Origin: Streptomyces ochraceiscleroticus
Lineage (GTDB): Bacteria; Actinomycetota; Actinomycetes; Streptomycetales; Streptomycetaceae
Reading direction: 5' to 3'
Length of the DNA: 64,000 nt
NCBI RefSeq assembly: GCF_000720485.1
Contig: NZ_JOAX01000009.1
Span: 62,001 to 126,000 of the forward strand
Under the pieces are notes generated by a model. It was not told the DNA's origin and did not search any database. It saw only the letters and a program-made list of their open reading frames with translations. The position numbers and the translations under genes are program-made. How positions within the stretch are numbered: position 1 is the stretch's first letter; each line of letters begins with the position of its first letter. Shown piece by piece: positions 37,548 to 45,802 of the stretch.

Positions 37548-39263
37548 ATGGCCGACCAGTACCTCACGGAGTTTCCCGGCTGTTCCGGACGGATCGCCGC
37601 CGGTACGACCGCCGTGGACTACGCGTACGTACCGTTCGACGCCCGTCACGGCCACCGCCCGACCGGCAGCCACGTGCGCCAGTGGATCCCGGCAGGAACA
37701 GCCGTTCCCGCCTCCGGCATCCCACAACCGGTCCCGGACGCCTTCCTCGCCCTGGCCGGCCCGGCTCCGCGAGAACTGCCGCCGGAACAAGTGGACCGTC
37801 TGGTCCGGGACGTGGAGCGGGGCCGGTACGCTGCGCTCCACCACCTGCCCCCGGAACTCGCCGGCGCCGTCGTGACACCCCGGCGCGTCGTCCTCTTCCG
37901 CGGGGTATGCAGCGCCGACCAGCTCTTCTTCCGCGTAGCAGGCGGCTGGACACACTGGTCGGGCGACCCGCGCGATCTCCTCGACGGGCCACCGGAGTTC
38001 GACCGCGAGACGCTGTGGCGCGCTTGCCGTGGCGAGGACGTCTTTGTCTACCCCGGCCTGGGTCTGCTGCCTCCCGGCCGTCTTGCCGTCGCGGACGGCC
38101 GGACCGCGCGCACCGAGACCTACGACGAGATCACCGCGCTACCGCTGCCGCGCCGCACATCGCTCCGCCGCTACGCCGACCTGGCCCACGAACTGCTGAG
38201 GGAGGAGATCCGCCGCTACGCGTCCGGCGGCCGCATCGGCGTCCTGCTCTCCGGGGGCGTCGACTCCGCCACCGTACTCGCCGCGCTCGCCGACCAAGGG
38301 GCCGACGTCACCGCCTACCACATGCACAGCGCCGACCCGCTCGCCGACGAGTCACCGCGGGCGCGCGAGGTGTGCCGTGCGCTGTCGGTCCCGCTGGTGA
38401 TGGTGGACCCGCCCGGCGAGGACGAGTCCTACTTCCCCGTCGCACACGACTTCCCGCTGCCCTTCAACCACGTCTGGTTCCGCCGCCTGGACCTGACGGC
38501 CCGCCGGATCGCCGAGGACGGGGTACGTACACTGCTCACCGGTCTGGACGGGGACGTCGTCTTCGGCCCGCTGCGCTACGGGCTGTACGACATCGCCGTC
38601 GCGGACGTACCGTGGCGCGAACGGTGGGCCATGGCCAACGGACTGTGCAGTTCCCGCTGGGAGCTGAGCCGCATCGTCCGCAGCCTTCGCCCCGGCTACT
38701 CGCTCTACGAGGACCCGGAAGCGAGCGCCGAGACCGAGCGCGCGAGCGACTTCCTCGTCCCCGTCCCCGGCGCCTGCCCCGAGCGCTACGAGCCGGATTC
38801 GGCAGCGCAGGAACACACCCTGAACCTCACGGTCTGGCGGCCGCACGGCCTCCACTGTGCCAAGCCCTGGGGCGGCCGGGGGCTGCGCCGGCTGGCGGCC
38901 CGGCTGCCCAACGCCTATCGAGTCATCCCGTACGCGGGGCGCACCATCGACAAGCCCGTGTTGCGTCTCGCCGCCGCCCGCCGTGGCATCCCCTCCCGCG
39001 TGTGGCGCCACTATGGGCGGGACTGGCTCGGCTCACCGGACGAGACGTGGTGCCTGCGCCACCCGGAAGCCGTCGCGGACGTGCTCGGCGGGCCCGGTGC
39101 CCGGCTGGCCGCCTTGGGCGTCGTCGATCCGCGCGGCCTTGCCGCCGTCCTCGCCGATCCGCGCGCACTGCGGCGCAATGCCGAGAACCTGCTGTGTACG
39201 GCCATGGTTGAGCTGTTCCTGCGCGACCTGGCGCACAAGTCCGCCCCGGTTCCCGGCGCGTGA
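37548..39263 (+). CDS. Lasso peptide macrolactam synthetase (asparagine-synthase-like)
   Basis: This 571-residue asparagine-synthetase homologue adenylates the side-chain carboxylate of the core Asp and closes the macrolactam ring. The N-terminal glutaminase-like half lacks an obvious catalytic Cys, as is usual for this class. The C-terminal half has the ATP-pyrophosphatase P-loop SGGVDS (residues 235-240) and a later LLTGLDGDVVFG. GGAGAG precedes the ATG at 37548; an in-frame GTG three bases earlier is possible. It follows the precursor and hairpin and precedes the leader-binding and protease genes, the common actinobacterial A-C-B1-B2 order. Confidence 0.93.
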   Translation: MADQYLTEFPGCSGRIAAGTTAVDYAYVPFDARHGHRPTGSHVRQWIPAGTAVPASGIPQPVPDAFLALAGPAPRELPPEQVDRLVRDVERGRYAALHHLPPELAGAVVTPRRVVLFRGVCSADQLFFRVAGGWTHWSGDPRDLLDGPPEFDRETLWRACRGEDVFVYPGLGLLPPGRLAVADGRTARTETYDEITALPLPRRTSLRRYADLAHELLREEIRRYASGGRIGVLLSGGVDSATVLAALADQGADVTAYHMHSADPLADESPRAREVCRALSVPLVMVDPPGEDESYFPVAHDFPLPFNHVWFRRLDLTARRIAEDGVRTLLTGLDGDVVFGPLRYGLYDIAVADVPWRERWAMANGLCSSRWELSRIVRSLRPGYSLYEDPEASAETERASDFLVPVPGACPERYEPDSAAQEHTLNLTVWRPHGLHCAKPWGGRGLRRLAARLPNAYRVIPYAGRTIDKPVLRLAAARRGIPSRVWRHYGRDWLGSPDETWCLRHPEAVADVLGGPGARLAALGVVDPRGLAAVLADPRALRRNAENLLCTAMVELFLRDLAHKSAPVPGA

Positions 39264-39339
39264 ACGCCCGACACGGGCCGCCGGTCCCCGCCCACCAGGT
39301 GAACGCCGTGGGCCCAGCCCCTGCGACAGGAGACCCCCG

Positions 39340-39615
39340 ATGCCTCTGATCCGCCTCGCCGAACAGACCGTCTTCGACCCCGCCGACGGTACGGGAGTCC
39401 TCCTGGACACAGCCGAAGGCGTCTACTTCGAGCTGAATCCCACCGCGACCCTCTTCCTGGAGGCGGCACTGCGTTGCGAGACGTACGACGAAGTCGTCGG
39501 CGACCTCGCGGAACGCATCGACGCCAACGAAGGCGAACTGCGCGAGGGCATCACCTCGCTCGCCGCCCAGCTTGCCGAGAGCCGCCTCATCGAGCCGAGC
39601 GGCGTGATGCCGTGA
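39340..39615 (+). CDS. PqqD-like lasso leader-binding protein (B1)
   Basis: This 91-residue RiPP recognition element binds the leader peptide and delivers the precursor to the protease. The PqqD fold is evident from the N-terminal strands VLLDTAEGVYFELNPTATLFLEAAL and the helices YDEVVGDLAERIDANEGELREGITSLAAQL. AGGAGA precedes the ATG. Its stop codon overlaps the GTG start of the protease gene (GTGA), so B1 and B2 are made together. Confidence 0.92.
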   Translation: MPLIRLAEQTVFDPADGTGVLLDTAEGVYFELNPTATLFLEAALRCETYDEVVGDLAERIDANEGELREGITSLAAQLAESRLIEPSGVMP

Positions 39616-40157
39616 CGGACGGGGCGATGCCGGGCCGGGGGACCGCGCACCGATCGGCCGTGCACCGACCGACCGCGGACTGGGCCTTCCTGCTGTGGGG
39701 CGATGATGCGGTCGGGCCCGTGCCCCGTACGTCCCCTTCGGCGCGGCTGGCCGCCGCCGTGCACACGGCACGGGCGCTGCGGGTCCTGGGCCGGCACGGC
39801 TGGGGAGCGGCGCAGGCCAGGCTGCGCGACCTGCGGCCGTCCACGGGCGCCCACCGCGGCCTGCCGGAGGCGACAGCCATCCGCATCGCCCGCCGCGAAC
39901 TGCCCCGCTGCCAGCTCGTGATCCGGCTGGCCGACCCCAACGCGCTCTGTCTGGCCAGGTCGTTCGCCCTGGCCGTACACCTGTCGACGATCGGGCTGCC
40001 GGCCGAGACCGTCATCGCCCGGCAACGGTCGTCGATCGGCGCCCGGTTCGCCTTCCACTCCTGGACCGAACTGTACGGCGAGGTCCTCAACGACGTCCCG
40101 GTCGTGCAAAGCGGCCACACGGTACTCCAGCGGGTCGGGTGCACCGCACTCCACTGA
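39612..40157 (+). CDS. Lasso peptide leader protease (B2, transglutaminase-like)
   Basis: This 181-residue protease removes the leader from the precursor. It has the Cys-His-Asp triad of the family: Cys113 (ALCLARSFAL), His149 (FAFHSWTEL) and Asp161 (VLND). The GTG start overlaps the B1 stop. It is the last gene of the lasso operon; an IclR gene converges after about 35 bases. Confidence 0.92.
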   Translation: MTDGAMPGRGTAHRSAVHRPTADWAFLLWGDDAVGPVPRTSPSARLAAAVHTARALRVLGRHGWGAAQARLRDLRPSTGAHRGLPEATAIRIARRELPRCQLVIRLADPNALCLARSFALAVHLSTIGLPAETVIARQRSSIGARFAFHSWTELYGEVLNDVPVVQSGHTVLQRVGCTALH

Positions 40158-40193
40158 CTCCAGTGCGGAAGGTGTTCGCCGGCTCGTCCCCTC

Positions 40194-40967
40194 TCAGAAC
40201 GGGCGGGGTGGCAGCAGCACCGCGAGTTCCTGGGCCGCGTTCGTCAGGGCGGGGCGCAGGGACAGCAGGTCCGGTGCCGGCATGCGGAAGGCGGGGGCGG
40301 CGACCGAGAGGGCGGCGTGGGCGACGCCGTCCGGGGCGAGGATGGGGACGCCCAGCGCCCGGATGCCCGGCTCGTGTTCCTCGTCGGCGACGGCGTGGCC
40401 TTCGGCCCGTACCTTCTCGATCTCGGAGCGGAACGCCGCGCGGTCGGTGATCGATTGGGGGCCCAGCTTGGTCAGTTCGACGCCTTCGATGAGCGCTTCG
40501 CGTACCTCGGCGGGTGCGAAGGCGATCAGTACCTTGCCCATCGAGGTGCAGTGCACCGGGCCGTGCTTGCCGGGCTCGCCGCGCACGCTCACCTGCTGCG
40601 GGCCCTCGACGTGGTGGATGTAGAGCTGCTTGTCGCCGTCCAGTACCGACATCAGGACGGCTTCCCGGCAGGTCTCGGCGAGCCTGCGCATCACCGGCAG
40701 CGCGACGCCCGCGAAGCCGTGCGCGTGCGAGACGCGCTGACCGAGCTGATACACCCGTAGCCCCAGTGTGTAGTGCTTGGTGCGGGCGTCGAACTCCACG
40801 AAGCTGTCCCGGGTCAGGGACTTCAGGAGCCGGTAGCACGTGCTGGTCGGGAAGCCGGAGGCGCGGGCCAGCTCGGAGAGGGTGACGCCGGCCGGGCGCT
40901 CGCCGAGCAGGGTGAGGACGTGCAGGGCCTTGCCGACCATGTCGGAGGCCGGGGTGCTGGTGGACAT
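40194..40967 (-). CDS. IclR-family transcriptional regulator
   Basis: This 257-residue regulator has a winged helix (VTLSELARASGFPTSTCYRLLKSLTRDSFVEF) and an IclR effector domain (CTSMGKVLIAFAP, HAVADEEHEPGIRALGVPIL). Effector domains of this type usually bind sugar acids, aromatic acids or short keto acids. The start is ATG 40967. It diverges from the sugar-acid operon beginning at 41148 and is its probable regulator, and it is unlikely to serve the lasso genes that converge on it. Confidence 0.88.
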   Translation of the reverse strand: MSTSTPASDMVGKALHVLTLLGERPAGVTLSELARASGFPTSTCYRLLKSLTRDSFVEFDARTKHYTLGLRVYQLGQRVSHAHGFAGVALPVMRRLAETCREAVLMSVLDGDKQLYIHHVEGPQQVSVRGEPGKHGPVHCTSMGKVLIAFAPAEVREALIEGVELTKLGPQSITDRAAFRSEIEKVRAEGHAVADEEHEPGIRALGVPILAPDGVAHAALSVAAPAFRMPAPDLLSLRPALTNAAQELAVLLPPRPF

Positions 40968-41147
40968 ACGGTCAGTTTCCCATACGGCTTCTCGCATGGC
41001 GGCAAGGCTTTCTCCCAGTCGGAAACAATCCGTTGACAGGCGGAAACGCGGCCGTCATTCTCTTTTCAGTTAGCGGCAGTGCTTGCCACATCGTGGCAAC
41101 TAGCCCTGCCCCGCTGCCCTTTCCGTCTCGGGAGAAAGGCCACCTGG

Positions 41148-42470
41148 ATGTCGACCCCGCACCCGGCCGCCGCCCCGGCGCCCGCCGTCGCCGCCCTCAG
41201 CCGCCGGCGCTGGACCCGGCTGATGCCCGTGGTCTTCGTGACCTACAGCTTCGCCTACCTCGAACGCTCCAACTTCTCCGTGGCCGCCGCCGGCGGCATG
41301 GCCGACGACCTGCACATCACCGGCTCCGTCTCGGCGCTGCTCGGCTCGCTCTTCTTCCTCGGCTACTTCGCCTTCCAGATCCCCGGCGCCGTCTACGCCG
41401 AGCGACGGAGCGTCAAGAAGCTCATCGTGTGGTGCCTGCTGCTGTGGGGCCTGCTCGCCACCGCGCAGGGACTGATCCCCGACGTACGCGTGCTGATGGT
41501 GGTGCGCTTCCTGCTCGGCGTCTCCGAAGCCGCCGTCCTGCCCGCGATGGTCATCCACATCACCCACTGGTTCACCGCCCGCGAGCGCGGCCGCGCCAAC
41601 ACCTGGCTCATCCTCGGCAACCCCGCCACCGTCCTCTGGCTCACCGTCGTCTCCGGCTACCTCGTCGAATGGGTCGGCTGGCACGGCATGTTCATCGCCC
41701 AGGGCGTACCGGCCCTGGCCTGGGCGTTCGTCTTCCACAAGTGCATCGACGACCACCCGCGGGACGCCAAGTGGCTCACGCCCGAGGAGCGCACCGCGCT
41801 GGAAGGTGCCCTCGCCGCCGAACAGGGGCGGCTGCCGGCCGGCGGCAGCTACCTCGCCGCGCTCCGCTCCCGCAACGTCGTCCTGCTTTCCCTCCAGTAC
41901 TTCCTGTGGAGCCTCGGCGTCTACGGCTTCGTCTTCTGGCTGCCCTCCATCGTCCGCGCCGGCAGCGACGAGGGCATCGGACTCACCGGACTGATCTCGG
42001 CGCTGCCGTACCTCTTCGCCTGCGCCGCGATGCTCTGGAACAGCCGCGCCTCCGACCGCGCCGGCGCCCGCAGCCGGTACGTCTGGCCCTGGCTGCTGCT
42101 CGGCGCCGCCGGCTTCTACGGCTCCTATCTGCTCGGCGACGCGTTCTGGCTGTCGTACCCGCTGCTGTGCGTCGCCGCGGCCGGTATGTACGCGCCGTAC
42201 GGCCCCTACTTCGCCACCATCCCCGAACTCCTCCCGCAGAAACTGAGCGCCGCCGCCGTCGGCCTCATCAACTCCTTCGGCGCGCTCGGCGGCTTCGCCG
42301 GCAGCTACCTGATCGGCACGCTGAACGACGTGACCGGCTCCACCGCCACTTCGTTCCTCACCATGGCCGGCTGCCTCGTACTCGCCGCCGCGCTGATGTT
42401 CGCGGTAAGGGCGCCCCGGGCCCACGCCGCCCCGGTGCCGCGGCCGGCACCCCTCACGAAGGACGCCTGA
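41148..42470 (+). CDS. MFS sugar-acid transporter (ACS/D-galactonate type)
   Basis: This 440-residue, 12-helix transporter has FAYLERSNFSVAAAGGMADDL at helix 1 and FFLGYFAFQIPGAVYAERR at helix 2, typical of the anion:cation symporter (ACS) branch that takes up galactonate, glucarate, hexuronate or aromatic acids. GGAGAAAGG precedes the ATG at 41148. It is the first gene of a five-gene unit ending in HPS and PHI-like enzymes, so its substrate is probably the starting sugar acid. Confidence 0.85.
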   Translation: MSTPHPAAAPAPAVAALSRRRWTRLMPVVFVTYSFAYLERSNFSVAAAGGMADDLHITGSVSALLGSLFFLGYFAFQIPGAVYAERRSVKKLIVWCLLLWGLLATAQGLIPDVRVLMVVRFLLGVSEAAVLPAMVIHITHWFTARERGRANTWLILGNPATVLWLTVVSGYLVEWVGWHGMFIAQGVPALAWAFVFHKCIDDHPRDAKWLTPEERTALEGALAAEQGRLPAGGSYLAALRSRNVVLLSLQYFLWSLGVYGFVFWLPSIVRAGSDEGIGLTGLISALPYLFACAAMLWNSRASDRAGARSRYVWPWLLLGAAGFYGSYLLGDAFWLSYPLLCVAAAGMYAPYGPYFATIPELLPQKLSAAAVGLINSFGALGGFAGSYLIGTLNDVTGSTATSFLTMAGCLVLAAALMFAVRAPRAHAAPVPRPAPLTKDA

Positions 42471-42477
42471 CAGCAGC

Positions 42478-43260
42478 ATGCGCATCGCCCGAATCGCCCA
42501 CGCCGGCGGCACCGCACACGCCGTACTCGACGGAGACACCGCCGAGGTCATCGCCGACCCCTTCGGGGCCGGGGGAGCGGCCCACGGCGCCGCCGGCCGG
42601 GCGCCCGTCCGCCTCGGCCCCCGCCTGCCCCTCGCCGAGGTCCGGCTGCTCGCCCCCGTCCAGCCGCGCACGGTCGTCGGCATGGCCCACAACACCGGAC
42701 CGGCCGACCGCGAACTGCCGCCCCAGGCATTCCTCAAGCCCGCCCGCTCCGTCATCGGCCCGGACGAGCCGGTGTACCTCCCGGACGGTATCGGCCGCGT
42801 CGACGCCGAGGCCGAACTCGCCGTCGTCCTCGCCGCCTCGCCCGCCGGACACACCCCCGACACCGTCCTGCGCACCGTCTTCGGCTGGACCGTCGCCAAC
42901 GACCTCACCGCACGCGACCTGCAACGCAACGACCCACTGTGGACCTCGGCCAAGGGCCACCCGGGCTTCACCCCGCTCGGCCCCTGGATCGAGACCGGGC
43001 TCCCCGCACCCGACGACACCGAAGTGGCACTCGCCCTCGACGGCGTACCGCTGCGCCCCGCCTCGACCCGCGAACTCGCCCGCGGCGTGGCCGAGATCCT
43101 CTGCTGTCTCGGTGGCTTTCTGCCGCTCGGCCCCGGCGATGTGATCCTCACCGGCGCCCCCGGTGAGTACGGTCCGGTCCGGCCCGGCGGCCGCGCCGAC
43201 GCCACCGTCGCCGGCATCGGCACCCTGACCACCCCTGTCCACGCCGGAGGCCCCCGTTGA
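42478..43260 (+). CDS. Fumarylacetoacetate-hydrolase-family protein
   Basis: This 260-residue metal-dependent enzyme has the FAH core motifs: EAELAVVL, GWTVANDLTARDLQRND, and PGDVILTGAPGEYGP. Family members hydrolyse C-C bonds of acyl-pyruvates, decarboxylate oxaloacetate or dehydrate sugar acids. It begins 7 bases after the transporter stop, and its stop overlaps the TTG start of the next gene. In this context a role in hydrolysing or dehydrating a keto-sugar acid is plausible. Confidence 0.82.
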   Translation: MRIARIAHAGGTAHAVLDGDTAEVIADPFGAGGAAHGAAGRAPVRLGPRLPLAEVRLLAPVQPRTVVGMAHNTGPADRELPPQAFLKPARSVIGPDEPVYLPDGIGRVDAEAELAVVLAASPAGHTPDTVLRTVFGWTVANDLTARDLQRNDPLWTSAKGHPGFTPLGPWIETGLPAPDDTEVALALDGVPLRPASTRELARGVAEILCCLGGFLPLGPGDVILTGAPGEYGPVRPGGRADATVAGIGTLTTPVHAGGPR

Positions 43261-44231
43261 CCCCGACCCCCCTTCCGCCGCCCCGCCTCGACGTGGTGAC
43301 CTTCGGCGAGGTCATGGGCATGCTCGTCGCCGCCGACGACGGACCGCTGGCCGACGTCACCCACTACACCCGCTCCCTGGCCGGCGCCGAGATCAACGTC
43401 GCCACCGGACTGGTCCGCCTCGGCCACACCGCTGGCTGGGTGGGACGCGTCGGCGACGACCCGCTCGGCGCCCACGCCCTCGCCGCCCTGCGCGCCGAAG
43501 GCGTGGACACCGCCCAGGTGACCGTGGACCCTGACGCCCGCACCGGCTTCCAGCTCAAGAGCCGCGTCGCCGAGGGCGACCCGGAGGTCGTGTACTTCCG
43601 CAAGCACTCCGCCGGCAGCCGCCTCGCGCCCTCGGAAGCCGCCGACGCCTACATACGCGGCGCCCGCCACCTCCACGTGACCGGCATCCCCGCCGCCCTC
43701 TCATCCACCGCGCGCGCCTTCACCCACCGCGCCATGGCCGCGGCCCGCGACGCCGGGCTCAGCATCTCCTTCGACCCGAACCTGCGCCCCGCGCTCTGGC
43801 CCGACCGCGACGAGATGGTGCGGACCGTCAACGACCTGGCGGCCCGCGCCGACTGGGTACTGCCGGGGCTGGGCGAGGGCCGGCTGCTCACGGGGGCGCA
43901 GGACCCGGCCGACGTGGCCGGCTGGTACCTGGCGCGTGGCGTGCGCCGCGTCGTCCTGAAGGACGGGGCACGCGGCGCCACGCTGTACGACCGCACCGGC
44001 GGGGCGTGGACACAGCCCGTCCTTCCCGTACGGGCCGTGGACACCGTGGGTGCGGGCGACGGCTTCGCGGCCGGGCTGATCAGTGCCCACCTGGACGGGC
44101 TCGGCCCGCGGCAGGCCCTCGCCCGGGCCGCCGCCGTGGGCGCCCTCGCCACCACCAGCCACGGCGACCGGGACGGCCTGCCGACCCGCGCCCGGCTGGA
44201 GAGCTTCCTCCGCACGCACGCGGCCGCCTGA
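43257..44231 (+). CDS. PfkB-family sugar kinase
   Basis: This 324-residue ribokinase-fold enzyme has a GEVMGMLVA start and GGAEINVATGLVRLGHTAGWVGRVGDDPLG-type substrate-side region, and the anion-hole/catalytic motif DTVGAGDGFAAGL in its C-terminal third. It resembles 2-keto-3-deoxygluconate kinases. The start is TTG, overlapping the FAH stop (TTGA). It would phosphorylate the sugar or keto-acid taken up or produced by the operon. Confidence 0.85.
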   Translation: MTPTPLPPPRLDVVTFGEVMGMLVAADDGPLADVTHYTRSLAGAEINVATGLVRLGHTAGWVGRVGDDPLGAHALAALRAEGVDTAQVTVDPDARTGFQLKSRVAEGDPEVVYFRKHSAGSRLAPSEAADAYIRGARHLHVTGIPAALSSTARAFTHRAMAAARDAGLSISFDPNLRPALWPDRDEMVRTVNDLAARADWVLPGLGEGRLLTGAQDPADVAGWYLARGVRRVVLKDGARGATLYDRTGGAWTQPVLPVRAVDTVGAGDGFAAGLISAHLDGLGPRQALARAAAVGALATTSHGDRDGLPTRARLESFLRTHAAA

Positions 44232-44271
44232 ACCACCCCGAACAGACCGAGAACTACGAGGAGTTGGCCCC

Positions 44272-44898
44272 ATGGCCGTACACCTGCAGATCGCCCTGGA
44301 CCGGATGCCCCTGGAACGGGCGGTCCGGCTCACCGAGGCCGTCGCGCCGCACGCCGACTGGATCGAGGTCGGCACCTCGCTGATCAAGCACTTCGGGATG
44401 CGCGCCGTGACCGAGGTGGCCGCGGCCGCGGGGAAGGTCCCCGTACTGGCCGACCTGAAGACCGCCGACGACGCGGTCTTCGAGTTCACGCTCGCGTACG
44501 ACGCGGGCGCCGCCTCCGCGACCGTCCTCGGTGCTGCCGCCGACGCGACCCTGGACGCCGCCGTACGCGTCGCCGCCGAGCGCGGCGCCGAGACCGTGGT
44601 CGACCTGATGCAGACCACCGAGGAGCGGCGGACCGCCCTCGCCGCCCGGCTCCCGGCCGACGTCGTCCTGGCCGCGCACGTCGGCAAGGACGCCCAGCGG
44701 ACCGGCGGGAACCCCGCCGACCTGCTCGGGCCCTGGCGGCAGGGCCGACGGGTCGCCGTCGCGGGCGGCCTGACCGCCGCCGACTTGCCGGCCTTCGCCG
44801 GCCCCGACGACATCCGCGTCATCGTCGGCTCAGCGGTGACGGCGGCCGCCGACCCCGAAGCGGCGGCCCGTGCCCTCGCCGCGGCCGCGGGCCGCTGA
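44272..44898 (+). CDS. 3-hexulose-6-phosphate synthase/KGPDC-like enzyme
   Basis: This 208-residue TIM-barrel enzyme of the orotidine-phosphate-decarboxylase superfamily has LQIALDRM and EVGTSLIKHFG near the start and the catalytic DxKxxD motif DLKTAD, shared by hexulose-phosphate synthases and 3-keto-L-gulonate-6-phosphate decarboxylases. The aldol or decarboxylation chemistry cannot be told from the motif alone. The ATG at 44272 follows GAGG. It sits directly upstream of a phosphohexuloisomerase-like gene, the usual HPS-PHI order. Confidence 0.85.
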   Translation: MAVHLQIALDRMPLERAVRLTEAVAPHADWIEVGTSLIKHFGMRAVTEVAAAAGKVPVLADLKTADDAVFEFTLAYDAGAASATVLGAAADATLDAAVRVAAERGAETVVDLMQTTEERRTALAARLPADVVLAAHVGKDAQRTGGNPADLLGPWRQGRRVAVAGGLTAADLPAFAGPDDIRVIVGSAVTAAADPEAAARALAAAAGR

Positions 44899-44929
44899 CA
44901 CCCGTACACCTCACGGAAGGAACCACCTC

Positions 44930-45508
44930 ATGCCCGCACACGACGAACTCTCCACCGCAGCAAGCCTCCTGGACACCGTCCAGGCAGAGCTCCGCGGCGT
45001 CCTCGCCGCCGTCGACGCCACGTCCCTCGACGCGCTGGCCACCGTCCTCCTGCGCGCCCGGCGCATCTTCGTCGCCGGCGAGGGCCGCTCCGGGTTCATG
45101 GCCAAGGCGTTCGCCATGCGGCTGATGCACCTGGGCCTGCCCGTGCACGTCGTCGGCGAGACCACCACCCCGGCCGTCGCCGCCGGCGACACCGTCGTCG
45201 CGGTCTCCGGATCGGGGACCACGGCCGGCACCGTGCGGGTGGCCGAAGCGGCCGTCAAGGCCGGCGCCGAGGTGCACGCCGTGACCACCGCGCCGGACTC
45301 CCCGCTCGGCACCCTGGCCGCAGCCGTCCTGCTGCTGCCCGCCGCGACGAAGTACCGGCGGCCCGGCGAAGCCCCCAGCGTCCAGCCGCTGTCCAGCCTC
45401 TTCGACCAGGCCACCCATGTCACCCTGGACGTCGTGGCGCTCCGCCTCGCGAACCTCCTGGAGGTCGACAACGAACGGGCCCGCACGGCACATGCCAACA
45501 CGGAGTGA
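44930..45508 (+). CDS. 6-phospho-3-hexuloisomerase-like SIS protein
   Basis: This 192-residue single-SIS-domain protein has the diagnostic GEGRSGFMAKAFAMRLMHLG and VVAVSGSGTTAGTVRV phosphate-sugar-binding loops. It would interconvert 3-hexulose- and fructose-6-phosphate. GGAAGGA precedes ATG 44930. Paired with the preceding gene it could run the formaldehyde-fixing ribulose-monophosphate reactions, or serve a sugar-acid breakdown that releases CO2 or formaldehyde. It ends the operon and is followed by an imperfect hairpin. Confidence 0.85.
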   Translation: MPAHDELSTAASLLDTVQAELRGVLAAVDATSLDALATVLLRARRIFVAGEGRSGFMAKAFAMRLMHLGLPVHVVGETTTPAVAAGDTVVAVSGSGTTAGTVRVAEAAVKAGAEVHAVTTAPDSPLGTLAAAVLLLPAATKYRRPGEAPSVQPLSSLFDQATHVTLDVVALRLANLLEVDNERARTAHANTE

Positions 45509-45524
45509 GTGACCACCGGTGATG

Positions 45525-45559
45525 GCGGCCGCGGTCGGCGCGAGCGTGACCCCGGCCGC
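45525..45559 (+). terminator. Imperfect hairpin after the sugar-acid operon
   Basis: GCGGCCGCGGTC (45525-45536) pairs with GACCCCGGCCGC (45548-45559) at 11 of 12 positions, 16 bases behind the last operon stop. It probably ends the sugar-acid transcript before the terpenoid genes. Confidence 0.45.
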
Positions 45560-45669
45560 TTCCGCTACGGTCACCGCCGCCTCTTCGCGGGCCGCGCGGG
45601 TCCGATGCGGTATTTCTCGGCACGATCCCGACAGCAAAACGCGCCAAACGGGCGAAGCTGGACATGCCA

Positions 45670-45702
45670 GGTGAATATGCGTAGTTTCGCTTCACATTCA
45701 CC
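45670..45702. promoter_or_regulatory. Inverted repeat upstream of the terpenoid operon
   Basis: GGTGAATATG (45670-45679) and CACATTCACC (45693-45702) match at 9 of 10 pairs around 13 bases. The stretch is AT-richer than the surroundings and lies about 100 bases before the polyprenyl synthase start, in a 294-base gene-free gap. It is a candidate operator for the terpenoid genes. Confidence 0.4.
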
Positions 45703-45802
45703 GCGCTCGCGCCTGCGCTGCGGACCTGCGCGCACGCGCCTACCGAGGGATCGGATACATGGACAATGAGCCCGTCCGGCACACACCGGCCACGCTCCTC
45801 GC

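Noticed and set aside
41100..43676. An 858-codon minus-strand frame over the sugar-acid operon
   Set aside because: Longest shadow in the window, but Gly/Glu/Val-rich without family motifs and opposite three well-supported genes.
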